A stretch of DNA of 64,000 nucleotides, taken from assembly GCF_901875635.1 (NCBI RefSeq), contig NZ_CABFMN010000075.1, forward strand, positions 1-64,000, written 5' to 3'. This DNA comes from Xylophilus ampelinus (GTDB taxonomy: Bacteria; Pseudomonadota; Gammaproteobacteria; Burkholderiales; Burkholderiaceae_C). The position numbers were made by a program, and so were the translations under genes. Positions 24,532 through 33,034 of the stretch are shown one piece after another (the stretch's first letter is position 1; each line of letters begins with the position of its first letter). Under the pieces are notes generated by a model. It was not told where the DNA came from, did no database searches, and saw only the letters and a program-made list of their open reading frames with translations.

Positions 24532-25764
24532 ATGCGTGTGCTCGCCCATTCCGTTCCACCCCCCTTCACCCAGGCCCCGGCGTCCGGCAGCGCGCCGCCC
24601 GACCGCGCGCTGCTCGCCCGGCTGACGCGCGAGTTCGCCGCCACGGCGGACGCGCTCGACGCGAGCGGTGCCTTTCCCCATGCCAACTTCCGCGCCCTGC
24701 AGGCCGCGGGGCTCGTGGCCCTCGTGGCGCCAGCCGCCTGGGGCGGCGGCGGCGCCACGCTCGCCCAGGCGCGCGAGGTGATCACGGCCGTGGCGCGCGG
24801 CGAGCCGGCCACCGCGCTGATCCTGGTCATGACCTACCTGCAGCACCAGGGCCTGGGCCGTCCCGACAGCCGCTGGCCGCGGCACCTGGCCGAGCGGGTG
24901 GCGCGCGATGCGGTGGCGCACGGCGCGCTCATCAATTCGCTGCGCGTGGAGCCGGCGCTGGGATCGCCGGCACGTGGCGGCTTGCCGGGCACGGTGGCGC
25001 GGCGCGAGGGCGAGACCTGGGTGATCTCGGGCCACAAGCTCTACACCACCGGCATCGAGGGCCTGAGCTGGCTTGCCGTGTGGGGCCGGACCGACGAGCC
25101 CGCACCGCGCACCGGCGTGTTCCTGGTGCCGCGCGAGGCCACCGGCCTGCGCATCATCGAGAGCTGGGACCACCTGGGCCTGCGGGCCTCGGGCAGCCAC
25201 GAGGTGGTGTTCGAGGACGTGCGCATCCCCCTCGACCACGCCGTCGACCTGCGCGACCCCGCCGACTGGGCGCCTGGAGCGGGCGGCCCACCCGACATCG
25301 CCGGCCAGGCGAGCCAGCAGGCCTGGATGGTGGCGCTGCTGGGCAGCCTCTACGACGCCGTGGCGCAGGCGGCGCGCGACTGGCTGCTGGACTTCCTGCG
25401 CACGCGCGCGCCCGGCAGCCTCGGCGCGCCGCTGGCCGGCCTGCCGCGCGTGCAGGAGGCGGTGGGCGAGATCGAGGCGCTGCTGCGCAGCAACCGCGTG
25501 CAGCTCGACGCGCTCGCCGCCGACGTGGACGCCGGTCGCGCGCCGCCGCCGGCCGACAGCGGCCTGGTGAAGTACAGCGTCACGACCCAGGCCATCCGCG
25601 CCGTGGAGATCGCGCTGCAATTGAGCGGCAACCACGGCCTGTCGCGCCGCAACCCGCTGCAGCGGCACCACCGCGACGTGCTGTGCAGCCGCATCCACAC
25701 GCCGCAGAACGACGCGGTGCTGGTGGCCGCCGGACGCCGCGCGCTCGCCGAGGTGGCGTCGTGA
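24532..25764 (+). CDS. Acyl-CoA-dehydrogenase-like flavoprotein, SfnB/DszC type
   Basis: A 410-residue protein of the acyl-CoA dehydrogenase fold. It has the flavin region TLAQAREVITAVARGEPATALILVM in its middle domain, the block ISGHKLYTTGIEGLSW near residue 170, and LSGNHGLSRRNPLQRHHRDV near the end, as in SfnB and DszC. The usual catalytic Glu of acyl-CoA dehydrogenases is not evident. Members next to sulfonate genes act as FMNH2-dependent monooxygenases on sulfur compounds. It begins the plus arm, opposite the SsuD-like gene, and its stop overlaps the GTG of the next gene. A role in organosulfur oxidation under sulfate limitation is inferred from this context. Confidence 0.85.
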   Translation: MRVLAHSVPPPFTQAPASGSAPPDRALLARLTREFAATADALDASGAFPHANFRALQAAGLVALVAPAAWGGGGATLAQAREVITAVARGEPATALILVMTYLQHQGLGRPDSRWPRHLAERVARDAVAHGALINSLRVEPALGSPARGGLPGTVARREGETWVISGHKLYTTGIEGLSWLAVWGRTDEPAPRTGVFLVPREATGLRIIESWDHLGLRASGSHEVVFEDVRIPLDHAVDLRDPADWAPGAGGPPDIAGQASQQAWMVALLGSLYDAVAQAARDWLLDFLRTRAPGSLGAPLAGLPRVQEAVGEIEALLRSNRVQLDALAADVDAGRAPPPADSGLVKYSVTTQAIRAVEIALQLSGNHGLSRRNPLQRHHRDVLCSRIHTPQNDAVLVAAGRRALAEVAS

Positions 25765-26735
25765 GCGGCGGGTCGTGGCGGTCGAGCCGCCGGCAGTGGC
25801 TGCACGGCGGGGCGGCGCTGGCGACCGCCTGGCTGTGGCCGACCGTGCAGGCCCAGGCCCGCACCGCGCTCGTGCTGGGCGACCAGGCGCGCGGCCTGAG
25901 CGCGCTGTTCGAAGCGGCCGGCGCGCTGAAGGACGCGCCCTTCGATTTCCGCTGGGCCAACTTCCAGGGCGCGGCGCCGCTCTTCGAGGCGCAACGCAGC
26001 GGTGCCGTCGACACGGCGGTGGCCGGCGACCTGCCGGTGCTCGCGGCCGCCGTCGGACGCACGCCGCTGAAGATCGTGGCCACGCGCGCCGGCCGGCCCG
26101 AGTCGCTCGGCATCGTGGTGCAGCCCGACTCCGCCCTGCAGCGGGTGGCCGACCTGCGCGGCAAGACGGTGATCGTGTCGTCCGCGCGCGGCAGCATCTC
26201 GCAGTACCAGCTCTATGGCGCGCTGGAAGAAGCGGGCGTGCCGCTGGCCGAGGTCACGGTGCGCTTCGTGCTGCCGACCGATGCGGCCACCGCCTTCGCC
26301 TCGCGCCAGATCGAGGCCTGGGCCACCTTCGACCCCTACTACACGGTGGCGCGGCAGCACGGCGGCCGCGTGCTGCGCGACGGGCGCGGCATCAACACGG
26401 CGCTGGGCTTCATCACCGCCAGCGAACAGGCCCTCGCCGACCCGGCACGGCGTGCTGCGATCGTGCAGTTCCTGGACCGGCTGGCGCGTGCCGGCGAATG
26501 GGCGCAGGCGCATCCGGAGGACTACGCGCAGGTGTACGCCGGCCTGTCGCGGCTGCCCATCGAATCGGCACGCGCCATCACCGCGAACGCCGCCATCGCG
26601 GCCCGGCCGGTGAGCGAGGAAGACATCGTGGCGCTGCAGCGCGTGGCCGACCGCGCCGCACGCGACGGCATCTTGCCCCAGCGCGTGGACGTGCGCGCCA
26701 TCACCGACGCCACGCTGTGGCGCAGGCCGGCATGA
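25761..26735 (+). CDS. ABC substrate-binding protein, SsuA-like
   Basis: A binding protein of 324 residues starting with GTG (GTGA overlap with the preceding stop). The leader contains RSSRRQWLHGGAALATAWL and is cleaved near VQAQA. The blocks LGDQARGLSALFEAAG, ADLRGKTVIVSSARGS and IEAWATFDPYY match the receptor at 17,299-18,270. It has no own permease or ATPase; it probably feeds the importer on the opposite strand (19,472-21,327), giving that importer three receptors. Its position between two catabolic genes supports co-expression with substrate use. Confidence 0.9.
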   Translation: MSGGSWRSSRRQWLHGGAALATAWLWPTVQAQARTALVLGDQARGLSALFEAAGALKDAPFDFRWANFQGAAPLFEAQRSGAVDTAVAGDLPVLAAAVGRTPLKIVATRAGRPESLGIVVQPDSALQRVADLRGKTVIVSSARGSISQYQLYGALEEAGVPLAEVTVRFVLPTDAATAFASRQIEAWATFDPYYTVARQHGGRVLRDGRGINTALGFITASEQALADPARRAAIVQFLDRLARAGEWAQAHPEDYAQVYAGLSRLPIESARAITANAAIAARPVSEEDIVALQRVADRAARDGILPQRVDVRAITDATLWRRPA

Positions 26736-27328
26736 CGCGGCCGCTGCGCGAGTTCGTCCATGCCTTCGGCCTGCTGCTGGACACCCGCCCCGAGGAGCCG
26801 CAACTGCTGGCGCAGGGCCGTGCATTGCTGCGCACGCTGGTCGCGCGCGACGACTGGTTGCCCGAGGCCTTCGCCGAGCCGCACCCGGAGTATTACCGGC
26901 AGTACCTGCTGCATGCCGATTCGACCGAGCGCTTCTCGGTCGTGAGCTTCGTGTGGGGGCCGGGGCAGGCCACGCCGGTGCACGATCACACGGTGTGGGG
27001 ACTGATCGGCATGCTGCGCGGCAGCGAGTACAGCCAGGGCTACGTGGAGCGCGAGGGCGCCTGGGTGCCCGAGGGCGAGCCGGTGCGGCTGCAGCCGGGC
27101 GACGTGGAGGCCGTGTCGCCGCGCATCGGCGACGTGCACCGCGTGCGCAATGCCTTCGACGATCGCGTGTCGATCAGCATCCACGTCTACGGCGCCAACA
27201 TCGGCGCCGTGCGGCGCCATACTTACCCGCCCGAGGGTGGGCGCCGTCCTTTCGTCTCGGGCTACTCCAACACCCTTCTGCCCAACCTCTGGGACCGCAG
27301 CGCCGAGCTGCGTTCCGCCGCTGAATGA
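26732..27328 (+). CDS. Cysteine dioxygenase-like cupin (thiol dioxygenase)
   Basis: A 198-residue cupin of the bacterial cysteine/3-mercaptopropionate dioxygenase family, which oxidises a thiol to a sulfinate using iron and O2. The metal ligands His84 and His86 are in PVHDH, and the third His is in RIGDVHRV near residue 138. Start and stop both overlap neighbours by four bases (ATGA), so it is part of a tightly coupled operon with a binding protein and a rhodanese. The sulfinate formed could be desulfinated to sulfite, with the rhodanese handling sulfane sulfur. Cysteine versus 3-mercaptopropionate or another thiol cannot be distinguished by eye. Confidence 0.87.
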   Translation: MTRPLREFVHAFGLLLDTRPEEPQLLAQGRALLRTLVARDDWLPEAFAEPHPEYYRQYLLHADSTERFSVVSFVWGPGQATPVHDHTVWGLIGMLRGSEYSQGYVEREGAWVPEGEPVRLQPGDVEAVSPRIGDVHRVRNAFDDRVSISIHVYGANIGAVRRHTYPPEGGRRPFVSGYSNTLLPNLWDRSAELRSAAE

Positions 27329-28974
27329 CCGACACCCTGTTCGCCACGCGCCCTGCCTCGCAGGCCGCGCCCGACCTTCCCACCCTGAGCGCCGCGCAGG
27401 TGCGTGCGCACCTGCTCGCGCGCGACACCGAGATCGCCCTGCTCGACGTGCGCGAGGAAGACCCCTACGCGCAGGCCCATCCGCTGTGGGCCGCCAACCT
27501 GCCGCTCTCGCGCATCGAGCTGGAGGCCTGGCGCCGCATCCCGCGCCGCGACACGCGCATCGTGCTCTTCGGCGAGCACGTGGGCGAAGACCTGGCGCCG
27601 CGCGCCGCCGCCGTGCTGCGGCGCCTGGGCTACACGCAGCTGCATGCGCTGGAAGGCGGGCTCGCCGGCTGGCAGGCTGCGGGGTTCGAACTGTTCCGCG
27701 ACGTCAACGTGCCCAGCAAGGCGTTCGGCGAGCTGGTGGAGCACGAGCGGCACACGCCCTCGCTGCCGGCGCAGGAGGTCCAGGCCCTGATCGACGCGAA
27801 GGCCGACGTGGTGGTGCTCGACGCGCGCCGCTTCGACGAATACCAGACGATGAGCATCCCCACGGCCACCAGCGTGCCGGGCGCCGAGCTGGTGTTGCGG
27901 GCGCGGGCGCTGGCACCCGATCCGCGCACGCGCATCGTCGTCAACTGCGCCGGCCGCACGCGCAGCATCATCGGCACGCAGTCGCTGGTGAACGCCGGCC
28001 TGCCCAACCCCATCGCCGCGCTGCGCAACGGCACCATCGGCTGGACGCTGGCCGGCCAGGCGCTGGACCACGGCGCCGACCGCCGCGCGCCGGCGGACAT
28101 CGACCCGGCCGTGCGCGCGCAGGCGCAGGCCGATGCCCGCCGCGTGGCCGAGCGCGCCGGCGTGCGCTGGCTCGACGCCGCTGCGCTGGCCGCCTTGCGC
28201 GAGCCCGGCCGCACCGTGTACCGCTTCGACGTGCGCACGCCCGAGGAATACGCCGCCGGCCACCGGCCCGGCTTCGCCAGCGCGCCCGGCGGCCAACTGG
28301 TGCAGGAGACCGACCACCACGTGCCGGTGCGCGGCGCGCGGATCGTGCTGTCCGACGAGGGCGACGGGGTGCGCGCACCGATGACCGCCTCGTGGCTGGC
28401 CCAGATGGGCTGGGAGGTGCACGTGCTGCAAGGCCCGGCGGAGCCCGACGAGACGACCGTGCCCGCCGCCGAACTGCCGGCCCACCGGCACGACGTGGAC
28501 GGCATCGCCCCGGCCGCGCTCGCCGCGTTGCTGAAGGCGCGCGACGCGGTGCTCATCGACGTCGGTGCCAGCGCGAACTACGTGAAGCGGCACATCCCCG
28601 GCGCCTGGTTCGCGGTGCGTGCCCAGCTGCCGCAGGCGCTGGCGCGGCTGCCGCGCACCGGCACGCTGGTGCTCACCTGCGGCAGCAGCCTGTTGGCGCG
28701 CTACGCGGCCGACGACGTGCGCGAATGGCTCGATGCGCAGGGTGATGCCCGCGAAGTGCGCGTGCTCGACGGCGGCAACGCCGCCTGGTTCGCCGCCGGC
28801 CTGCCCGAGGAGGCCGGCGAGGCGCACCTGGCCACTCCCCGCACCGACCGCTACCGCCGCCCCTACGAGGGCACGGATGCGCCGCGCAAGGCGATGCAGG
28901 CGTACCTGGACTGGGAGTTCGGCTTGGTCGCCCAGTTGGAGCGCGACGGGACGCACCACTTCCGCGTCGTCTGA
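27325..28974 (+). CDS. Four-domain rhodanese-like sulfurtransferase
   Basis: A 549-residue protein with four consecutive rhodanese-like domains, at about residues 20-125, 145-250, 275-375 and 390-500. The expected active-site Cys is present in domain 2 (VVNCAGRTRS) and domain 4 (LVLTCGSSLL). The matching positions in domain 1 (VLFGEHVGE) and domain 3 (VLSDEGDG) lack it. This suggests a duplicated two-domain unit in which each pair has one silent and one active domain. The ATGA overlap couples it to the thiol dioxygenase gene. It probably transfers or detoxifies sulfane sulfur, or oxidised sulfur, from the catabolised compound. No signal peptide is seen, so it is cytoplasmic. Last gene of the plus arm. 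Confidence 0.88.
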   Translation: MTDTLFATRPASQAAPDLPTLSAAQVRAHLLARDTEIALLDVREEDPYAQAHPLWAANLPLSRIELEAWRRIPRRDTRIVLFGEHVGEDLAPRAAAVLRRLGYTQLHALEGGLAGWQAAGFELFRDVNVPSKAFGELVEHERHTPSLPAQEVQALIDAKADVVVLDARRFDEYQTMSIPTATSVPGAELVLRARALAPDPRTRIVVNCAGRTRSIIGTQSLVNAGLPNPIAALRNGTIGWTLAGQALDHGADRRAPADIDPAVRAQAQADARRVAERAGVRWLDAAALAALREPGRTVYRFDVRTPEEYAAGHRPGFASAPGGQLVQETDHHVPVRGARIVLSDEGDGVRAPMTASWLAQMGWEVHVLQGPAEPDETTVPAAELPAHRHDVDGIAPAALAALLKARDAVLIDVGASANYVKRHIPGAWFAVRAQLPQALARLPRTGTLVLTCGSSLLARYAADDVREWLDAQGDAREVRVLDGGNAAWFAAGLPEEAGEAHLATPRTDRYRRPYEGTDAPRKAMQAYLDWEFGLVAQLERDGTHHFRVV

Positions 28975-28979
28975 GGTCG

Positions 28980-29046
28980 AATTGCTACTGATTCGATAGC
29001 TGCTCGCGCAAGCGGGACGGGCGTTGTGGCCCGATTTGGCTTGAAA
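28980..29046 (+). repeat. Dispersed repeat family 1, copy C
   Basis: A copy of the 70-base repeat with core GATAGCTGCTCGCGCAAGCG, starting five bases after the rhodanese stop and filling the convergent gap before the MBL hydrolase stop at 29,063. The GCTCGCGC/AAGCG part can form a small hairpin. It may act as a bidirectional transcript end. Confidence 0.78.
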
Positions 29047-29062
29047 CGTCGGGTTGCGCCGC

Positions 29063-29701
29063 TCAGGTCCCGGCCACGTAGGGATTGCTGCGCCGCTCGC
29101 GTCCGAAGCTGCTCTCCGGCCCGTGGCCGGGGATGAACACGGTCGCATCGCCCATCGGCCACAGCCGCTCGGTGATGCTGGCGATCAGCTGGTCGTGGTT
29201 GCCGCCGGGAAAGTCGGTGCGGCCGATGCCGCCGGCGAAGAGCACGTCGCCGACGAAGGCGCGCTCCGCGCCGGCCGAGTGGAAGACCACGTGGCCCGGC
29301 GTGTGGCCGGGGCAGTGGCGCACGGTGAGCGTCTCCTCGCCCAGCGTGACGGTGTCGCCGTCGTGCAGCCAGCGCGTGGGCGTGAAGGGCTCGGCGGGCG
29401 GAAAGCCGAACATCGCGCTCTGCTGCACCAGGCCGTCGATCCAGAACTGGTCGCCCGGATGCGGGCCGACGATCGGCAGCCCGAGGCGCCGTGCCAGCTC
29501 GCCGGTGCCGCCCGCGTGGTCGATGTGGGCGTGGGTGAGCCAGATCTGTTCGAGCGTGACGCCCAGCGCCTTCGCTGCGGCGATCAGGCGGTCCAACTCG
29601 CCGCCGGGATCGACGACGGCGGCCTTCATCGTCGCGTCGCACCAGAGGATGGAGCAGTTCTGCTGGAAGGGGGTGACGGGGACGGTCTGGTAGCGAAGCA
29701 T
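29063..29701 (-). CDS. MBL-fold metallo-hydrolase (glyoxalase II-like)
   Basis: A 212-residue metallo-beta-lactamase-fold hydrolase. The metal motif THAHIDH gives His57, His59, Asp61 and His62; further ligands are in CPGHTPGH (near residue 130), GDVLFAGGIGRTD (Asp near 150) and IPGHGP (His near 195). It is the size and pattern of the YcbL/glyoxalase II-like group, which hydrolyse thioesters such as hydroxyacylglutathione. No signal peptide is seen. It stands alone between the organosulfur plus arm and the Bug operon; a link to thiol or glutathione chemistry with the neighbouring rhodanese is possible but not shown. Confidence 0.9.
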   Translation of the reverse strand: MLRYQTVPVTPFQQNCSILWCDATMKAAVVDPGGELDRLIAAAKALGVTLEQIWLTHAHIDHAGGTGELARRLGLPIVGPHPGDQFWIDGLVQQSAMFGFPPAEPFTPTRWLHDGDTVTLGEETLTVRHCPGHTPGHVVFHSAGAERAFVGDVLFAGGIGRTDFPGGNHDQLIASITERLWPMGDATVFIPGHGPESSFGRERRSNPYVAGT

Positions 29702-30023
29702 CGGATGTCAGGGCGTTGGCAACGACTCGAGCAAATTGACGAACACCCTCGCGGGCAAGTCGCAACCCGCAGGCGGGCCGGGTCTTCGCGACGGGCAACG
29801 GGACAGGTGCGGTCATCGACGGCCCGGAGATGCACGGCGCGAAACAAGATCCCAATTGTCGGATCAATGACAGATCGCCCGGGTGTCGTGTCTGAGACTT
29901 CCTCCAGAGCAGAAGAAGCCGCAACGACGGTGCCTCGTCCTGGACGTGCCAGCCATGGCTGGATGGGGAACATTGCTGCCGTGGAGCGTGGGGAGACGCC
30001 CTCGACAACAGCAGGAGTTTTCA
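29702..30023. promoter_or_regulatory. Divergent intergenic region; possible Crp/Fnr-type site
   Basis: The 322 bases between the MBL hydrolase and the Bug receptor hold no convincing gene. The dyad ATTGTCGGATCAAT lies at 29,855-29,868, about 155 bases before the receptor start, and partly resembles an FNR/CRP box (a good ATCAA half, an imperfect TTGTC half). It could be a site for the Crp/Fnr regulator at 32,245-33,003. A Shine-Dalgarno AGGAG at 30,013-30,017 fits the receptor start at 30,024. Confidence 0.35.
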
Positions 30024-31001
30024 ATGAGGTTCTCAAGCTTCCCCAAGGTGTTCCTCGTCCTCGCAGCGCTGGCGGTCGCGCTGCCGGGCATGACCGCACG
30101 TGCGGACGAACGTCCGATCACCATCATCGTTCCCTACCCGGCAGGCGGCGGGACGGACACGATTGCCCGCAATCTCGCGCGCCTTCTCTCTCCGGTGCTC
30201 AATCAGTCGATCATTGTCGAGAACATCACGGGCGCGGGCTCACGCATCGCGCACCAGGCGCTCATGAAAGCGCCGCCGGACGGCCTGAAGCTGCTGCTGG
30301 ACTCGTCCGACATGACGATCAATCCGGCCTTGCGAAAGAATCCTCCGTGGGACATCGACAAAGACTTTACGCACATCGCGCTCATCGGCAACGCGCCCAT
30401 CGTCTACGTGGCGAGCACGAAAGTCCCCGCGACCAGCATGCGGGAGTTCATCGACTACGCCAGGCAGGAGGCGAAGAAGGGAACACCCGTCAACTACGGC
30501 TCCGGCGGGATCGGCTCGATCCTGCATCTGCCCACACTGGAGCTGGCGGCGAAGTACCACCTCGAGATGACCCATGTGCCCTATCGAGGTGCTGTCCCGC
30601 TCGTGCAGGACCTGAGCGGCGGAATGATCGAGTTCGGTGTCGTCAACCCGGTCAATGCCATGGGCCGCGACAACAAGATCCGCGCGCTGGCGGTCACCGG
30701 GTCCAAGCGACACCCCCTGATCCCGCAGGTGCCGACCACTGCCGAGGCCGGCGTGCCGGACCTCAATACCGTGTCGATCGTGGAGGTGGTCGGTCCCGCG
30801 AAGATGCCCCCGGCCGTGGTGGCACGGCTCACCGAGGGATTGCAGAAGGTCGTCGGGACCGCAGATTTCACGACTGCGATGCAGCAGGCCGGCATCGAGC
30901 CCGCCTGGGCAACAGGGCCCCAGTTGCGCCAGATCCTGGAGGACGATCTGAAGAAGTGGCAGGCGCTGAGCCGCACGTCCGGCGTGACCCTCGAGGACTG
31001 A
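30024..31001 (+). CDS. Bug/TctC-family periplasmic receptor
   Basis: A 325-residue tripartite-tricarboxylate-type solute receptor. Leader MRFSSFPKVFLVLAALAVALPG, cleaved near TARA; then ITIIVPYPAGGGTDTIARNL, the family hallmark. The ATG follows AGGAG by seven bases. The gene begins an operon with a RidA protein (gap of five bases) and a class II aldolase-family enzyme, but with no membrane components, as with most Bug receptors. It is somewhat less GC-rich in wording than the neighbouring regions. It probably senses or captures the compound degraded by the two following enzymes; the ligand is unknown. Confidence 0.93.
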   Translation: MRFSSFPKVFLVLAALAVALPGMTARADERPITIIVPYPAGGGTDTIARNLARLLSPVLNQSIIVENITGAGSRIAHQALMKAPPDGLKLLLDSSDMTINPALRKNPPWDIDKDFTHIALIGNAPIVYVASTKVPATSMREFIDYARQEAKKGTPVNYGSGGIGSILHLPTLELAAKYHLEMTHVPYRGAVPLVQDLSGGMIEFGVVNPVNAMGRDNKIRALAVTGSKRHPLIPQVPTTAEAGVPDLNTVSIVEVVGPAKMPPAVVARLTEGLQKVVGTADFTTAMQQAGIEPAWATGPQLRQILEDDLKKWQALSRTSGVTLED

Positions 31002-31006
31002 CTGCC

Positions 31007-31402
31007 GTGCAGAACATCGCTGTCAATCCACCTGAGGCGCTGGCGCCCATCGGTATGTTCTCCAACGGCATTCTGTCCAAGCCGGGGCGGGTGCTGGCAA
31101 TCGCCGGCCAGGCCGGCGTTGCCGGGCCGGCGGTGCCGACCGGCTTCGAGGAACAGACAAGGAACTGCTGGAAGGCGATCGAAGCCATCGTCAGAGCTGC
31201 CGGCGGAAGCATGGCCGACCTCGTCTCGATCAACATCTACCTCAAGGACGGCAGTCCGGAGAACTACCGCATCATGAACGAGGTCCGCAAGGACTTCCTG
31301 GTTGCGCCCTATCCCGCATCCACTGCCATCGGCGGCGTGCAGTTCATGCTGCCGGCGATGGAGATCGAGATCCAAGCATTCGCCGTCATTCCCGACGCGT
31401 AA
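31007..31402 (+). CDS. RidA/YjgF-family protein
   Basis: A 131-residue member of the RidA family, which hydrolyses reactive enamines/imines to keto compounds or has related deaminase functions. GTG start at 31,007; the conserved blocks are FSNGILSKPGRVLAIAGQAG, GGSMADLVSINIYLKD and PASTAIGGVQ. The key Arg of canonical RidA (in the pattern P.R..) is replaced by Ala/Ser near PASTAIGG, so it probably belongs to one of the Rid subfamilies lacking imine deaminase activity. It lies between the Bug receptor and the aldolase gene, so it may process an unstable intermediate of that pathway. Confidence 0.85.
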   Translation: MQNIAVNPPEALAPIGMFSNGILSKPGRVLAIAGQAGVAGPAVPTGFEEQTRNCWKAIEAIVRAAGGSMADLVSINIYLKDGSPENYRIMNEVRKDFLVAPYPASTAIGGVQFMLPAMEIEIQAFAVIPDA

Positions 31403-31422
31403 CAAACCAACAGAGAAGTCCC

Positions 31423-32244
31423 ATGGAACTGACATACACCGAGCGTCAGCAGCGCTCTGCCGATCGAATGCAGCAGCTGGCCAGCTTGAGGACGCCACCG
31501 ACCTTCGCCGATCCACGGGCGGATCGCCAGCACCGCAAGCAGCGGTTGGCGGCTGCCTTCCGGCTGTTCTCCAAGTTCGGCTTCGACGATGGGGTCGCGG
31601 GGCATATCACGGTTCGAGATCCGGAGCATCAAGACTCGTTCTGGGTCAATCCGCTGGGGGTGCATTTCAGCCAGATCCGCGTCAGCAACCTCATACGCTG
31701 CAACCACAATGGCGATGTCGTGGAGGGCAATCAGGCGGTCAACGAGGCCGCGTTTGCAATTCACTCGAGCATCCACAAGTCGAGACCAGAAGCCAACGCC
31801 GCCGCGCATTCCCATTCGATCCACGGCCGTGCCTGGTCGGTATTCGGCCAGACGCTGGATCCGATCACCCAGGACGCCTGTGCCTTCTACGAAGATCACT
31901 CGGTCTACACGGACTTCGGCGGTGTCGCGGTCGAGGAAGCGGAGGGCGCCCGCATTGCTCGGGCGCTGGGTGGCCACAAGGCGGTCATCCTCCAGAACCA
32001 CGGCCTTCTCACGGTCGGGGGCACGGTGGACGAAGCGGCCTTCTGGTTCATCAAGATGGAAAGGGCGTGCCAGATCCAATTGCTGGTGGAGAGCGCCGCA
32101 GCCAATGGAAGGAAGGTCAACCTGGTGCGCCCGGAGATGGCCCGCCAGTCCGTGCAGCTCATCGGCACAAGCGCCGCGGGCTGGTACGAATTCCAGCCCC
32201 TGTATGCCCGGATCGTGGCGGAACAGCCGGACTTGCTGTCCTAG
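31423..32244 (+). CDS. Class II aldolase/adducin-family protein
   Basis: A 273-residue homolog of the enzyme at 22,370-23,221, sharing HRKQRLAAAFRLFSKFGFDD, AGHITVRDPE and FWVNPLGVHFSQI in the same order. The metal ligands are HSHS near residue 127 and LQNHGLL near 190. The start ATG at 31,423 follows GAGAAG at suitable spacing. It is the last gene of the Bug-RidA operon and ends one base before the convergent Crp/Fnr gene. Two members of one uncharacterised subgroup in separate operons suggests a general reaction, perhaps cleavage or decarboxylation of a hydroxy-keto acid. Confidence 0.9.
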   Translation: MELTYTERQQRSADRMQQLASLRTPPTFADPRADRQHRKQRLAAAFRLFSKFGFDDGVAGHITVRDPEHQDSFWVNPLGVHFSQIRVSNLIRCNHNGDVVEGNQAVNEAAFAIHSSIHKSRPEANAAAHSHSIHGRAWSVFGQTLDPITQDACAFYEDHSVYTDFGGVAVEEAEGARIARALGGHKAVILQNHGLLTVGGTVDEAAFWFIKMERACQIQLLVESAAANGRKVNLVRPEMARQSVQLIGTSAAGWYEFQPLYARIVAEQPDLLS

Positions 32245-33003
32245 CTAGTACCGATAGGCCGGCCGCGCAGGGCCGGCAGCAGGCGCTTTCGCGTCGAATA
32301 CGAAAGCTCGCAACTGGTCGCGGTCACGGACGATCAGGTCGCAGTATCCGGTCTCGATCAGCTTCAAGGCACGCAGGTGTTTGACTGCGGCGCAGCAACG
32401 CTGCCGCGAGCAGCCTGCAATACGCCCGAGCTCCTCCTGCGACACGTTGATTTCCGAGCCGACACCGGGATTCATCTCCGGGTCGGTCATCCCGAGAATT
32501 GCAGAGGCCACCTGCTGATCGACGGTCATGGTCGTGCGTGCCGCGATGTTGCCCATCAGCCATTGCACCCGGGCAAACATGTGGCGCAGCATGAAGTTGT
32601 TGAAAGGAATGCTCTCGGCGAGCAGCCATTCGAAGACATCCTTGGGCATGCATGCCAGGGTGCTGTCACGCAGCGCGATGATGTAGCCACGGCGGGGCCG
32701 CTGGGCGAACAAGGTGGCATGGCCGAACCACGAACCGCTGAGCAGTGCGCCGGTCGTGATCTCGGCGCCTTCCGCATTGCCCTCGGACCATGCCAGCAAC
32801 CCGTGCAGGACTGTGTACCCATGGGTCGCTATCTGACCTGCGGCAGCGAGGTATTCGCCGGCAGTGACGGAGCGCGCCGTCATGCGCTGTGACACCCACA
32901 GCTGCTGGTCAGGGGTCAGACGGACATACCAGTCGCTCGATTCCAGGAACTCGGATAGCGACCATGATTTCTCTCCGGCCTGGGCTCTGCTGAGGACGCG
33001 CAT
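32245..33003 (-). CDS. Crp/Fnr-family transcriptional regulator
   Basis: A 252-residue regulator with an N-terminal cyclic-nucleotide-binding-like barrel (about residues 25-145; GYTVLHGLLAWSE, GSWFGHATLF) and a C-terminal winged helix (about 160-225) whose helix-turn-helix is VSQEELGRIAGCSRQRCCAAV. The Cys cluster of FNR is not present at the N-terminus, and the phosphate-binding Arg of CRP is not clear, so the signal is unknown. It is convergent with the aldolase gene, is followed by no terminator, and is transcribed with or just after the dehydrogenase gene (31-base gap). It may control both facing operons. Confidence 0.88.
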   Translation of the reverse strand: MRVLSRAQAGEKSWSLSEFLESSDWYVRLTPDQQLWVSQRMTARSVTAGEYLAAAGQIATHGYTVLHGLLAWSEGNAEGAEITTGALLSGSWFGHATLFAQRPRRGYIIALRDSTLACMPKDVFEWLLAESIPFNNFMLRHMFARVQWLMGNIAARTTMTVDQQVASAILGMTDPEMNPGVGSEINVSQEELGRIAGCSRQRCCAAVKHLRALKLIETGYCDLIVRDRDQLRAFVFDAKAPAAGPARPAYRY

Positions 33004-33034
33004 GAGCGCTGACTACGCACGATCCATGCCACGC

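Noticed and set aside
29702..30023. A small gene in the gap before the Bug receptor
   Set aside because: Frames there lack a good ribosome-binding site and recognisable protein features.
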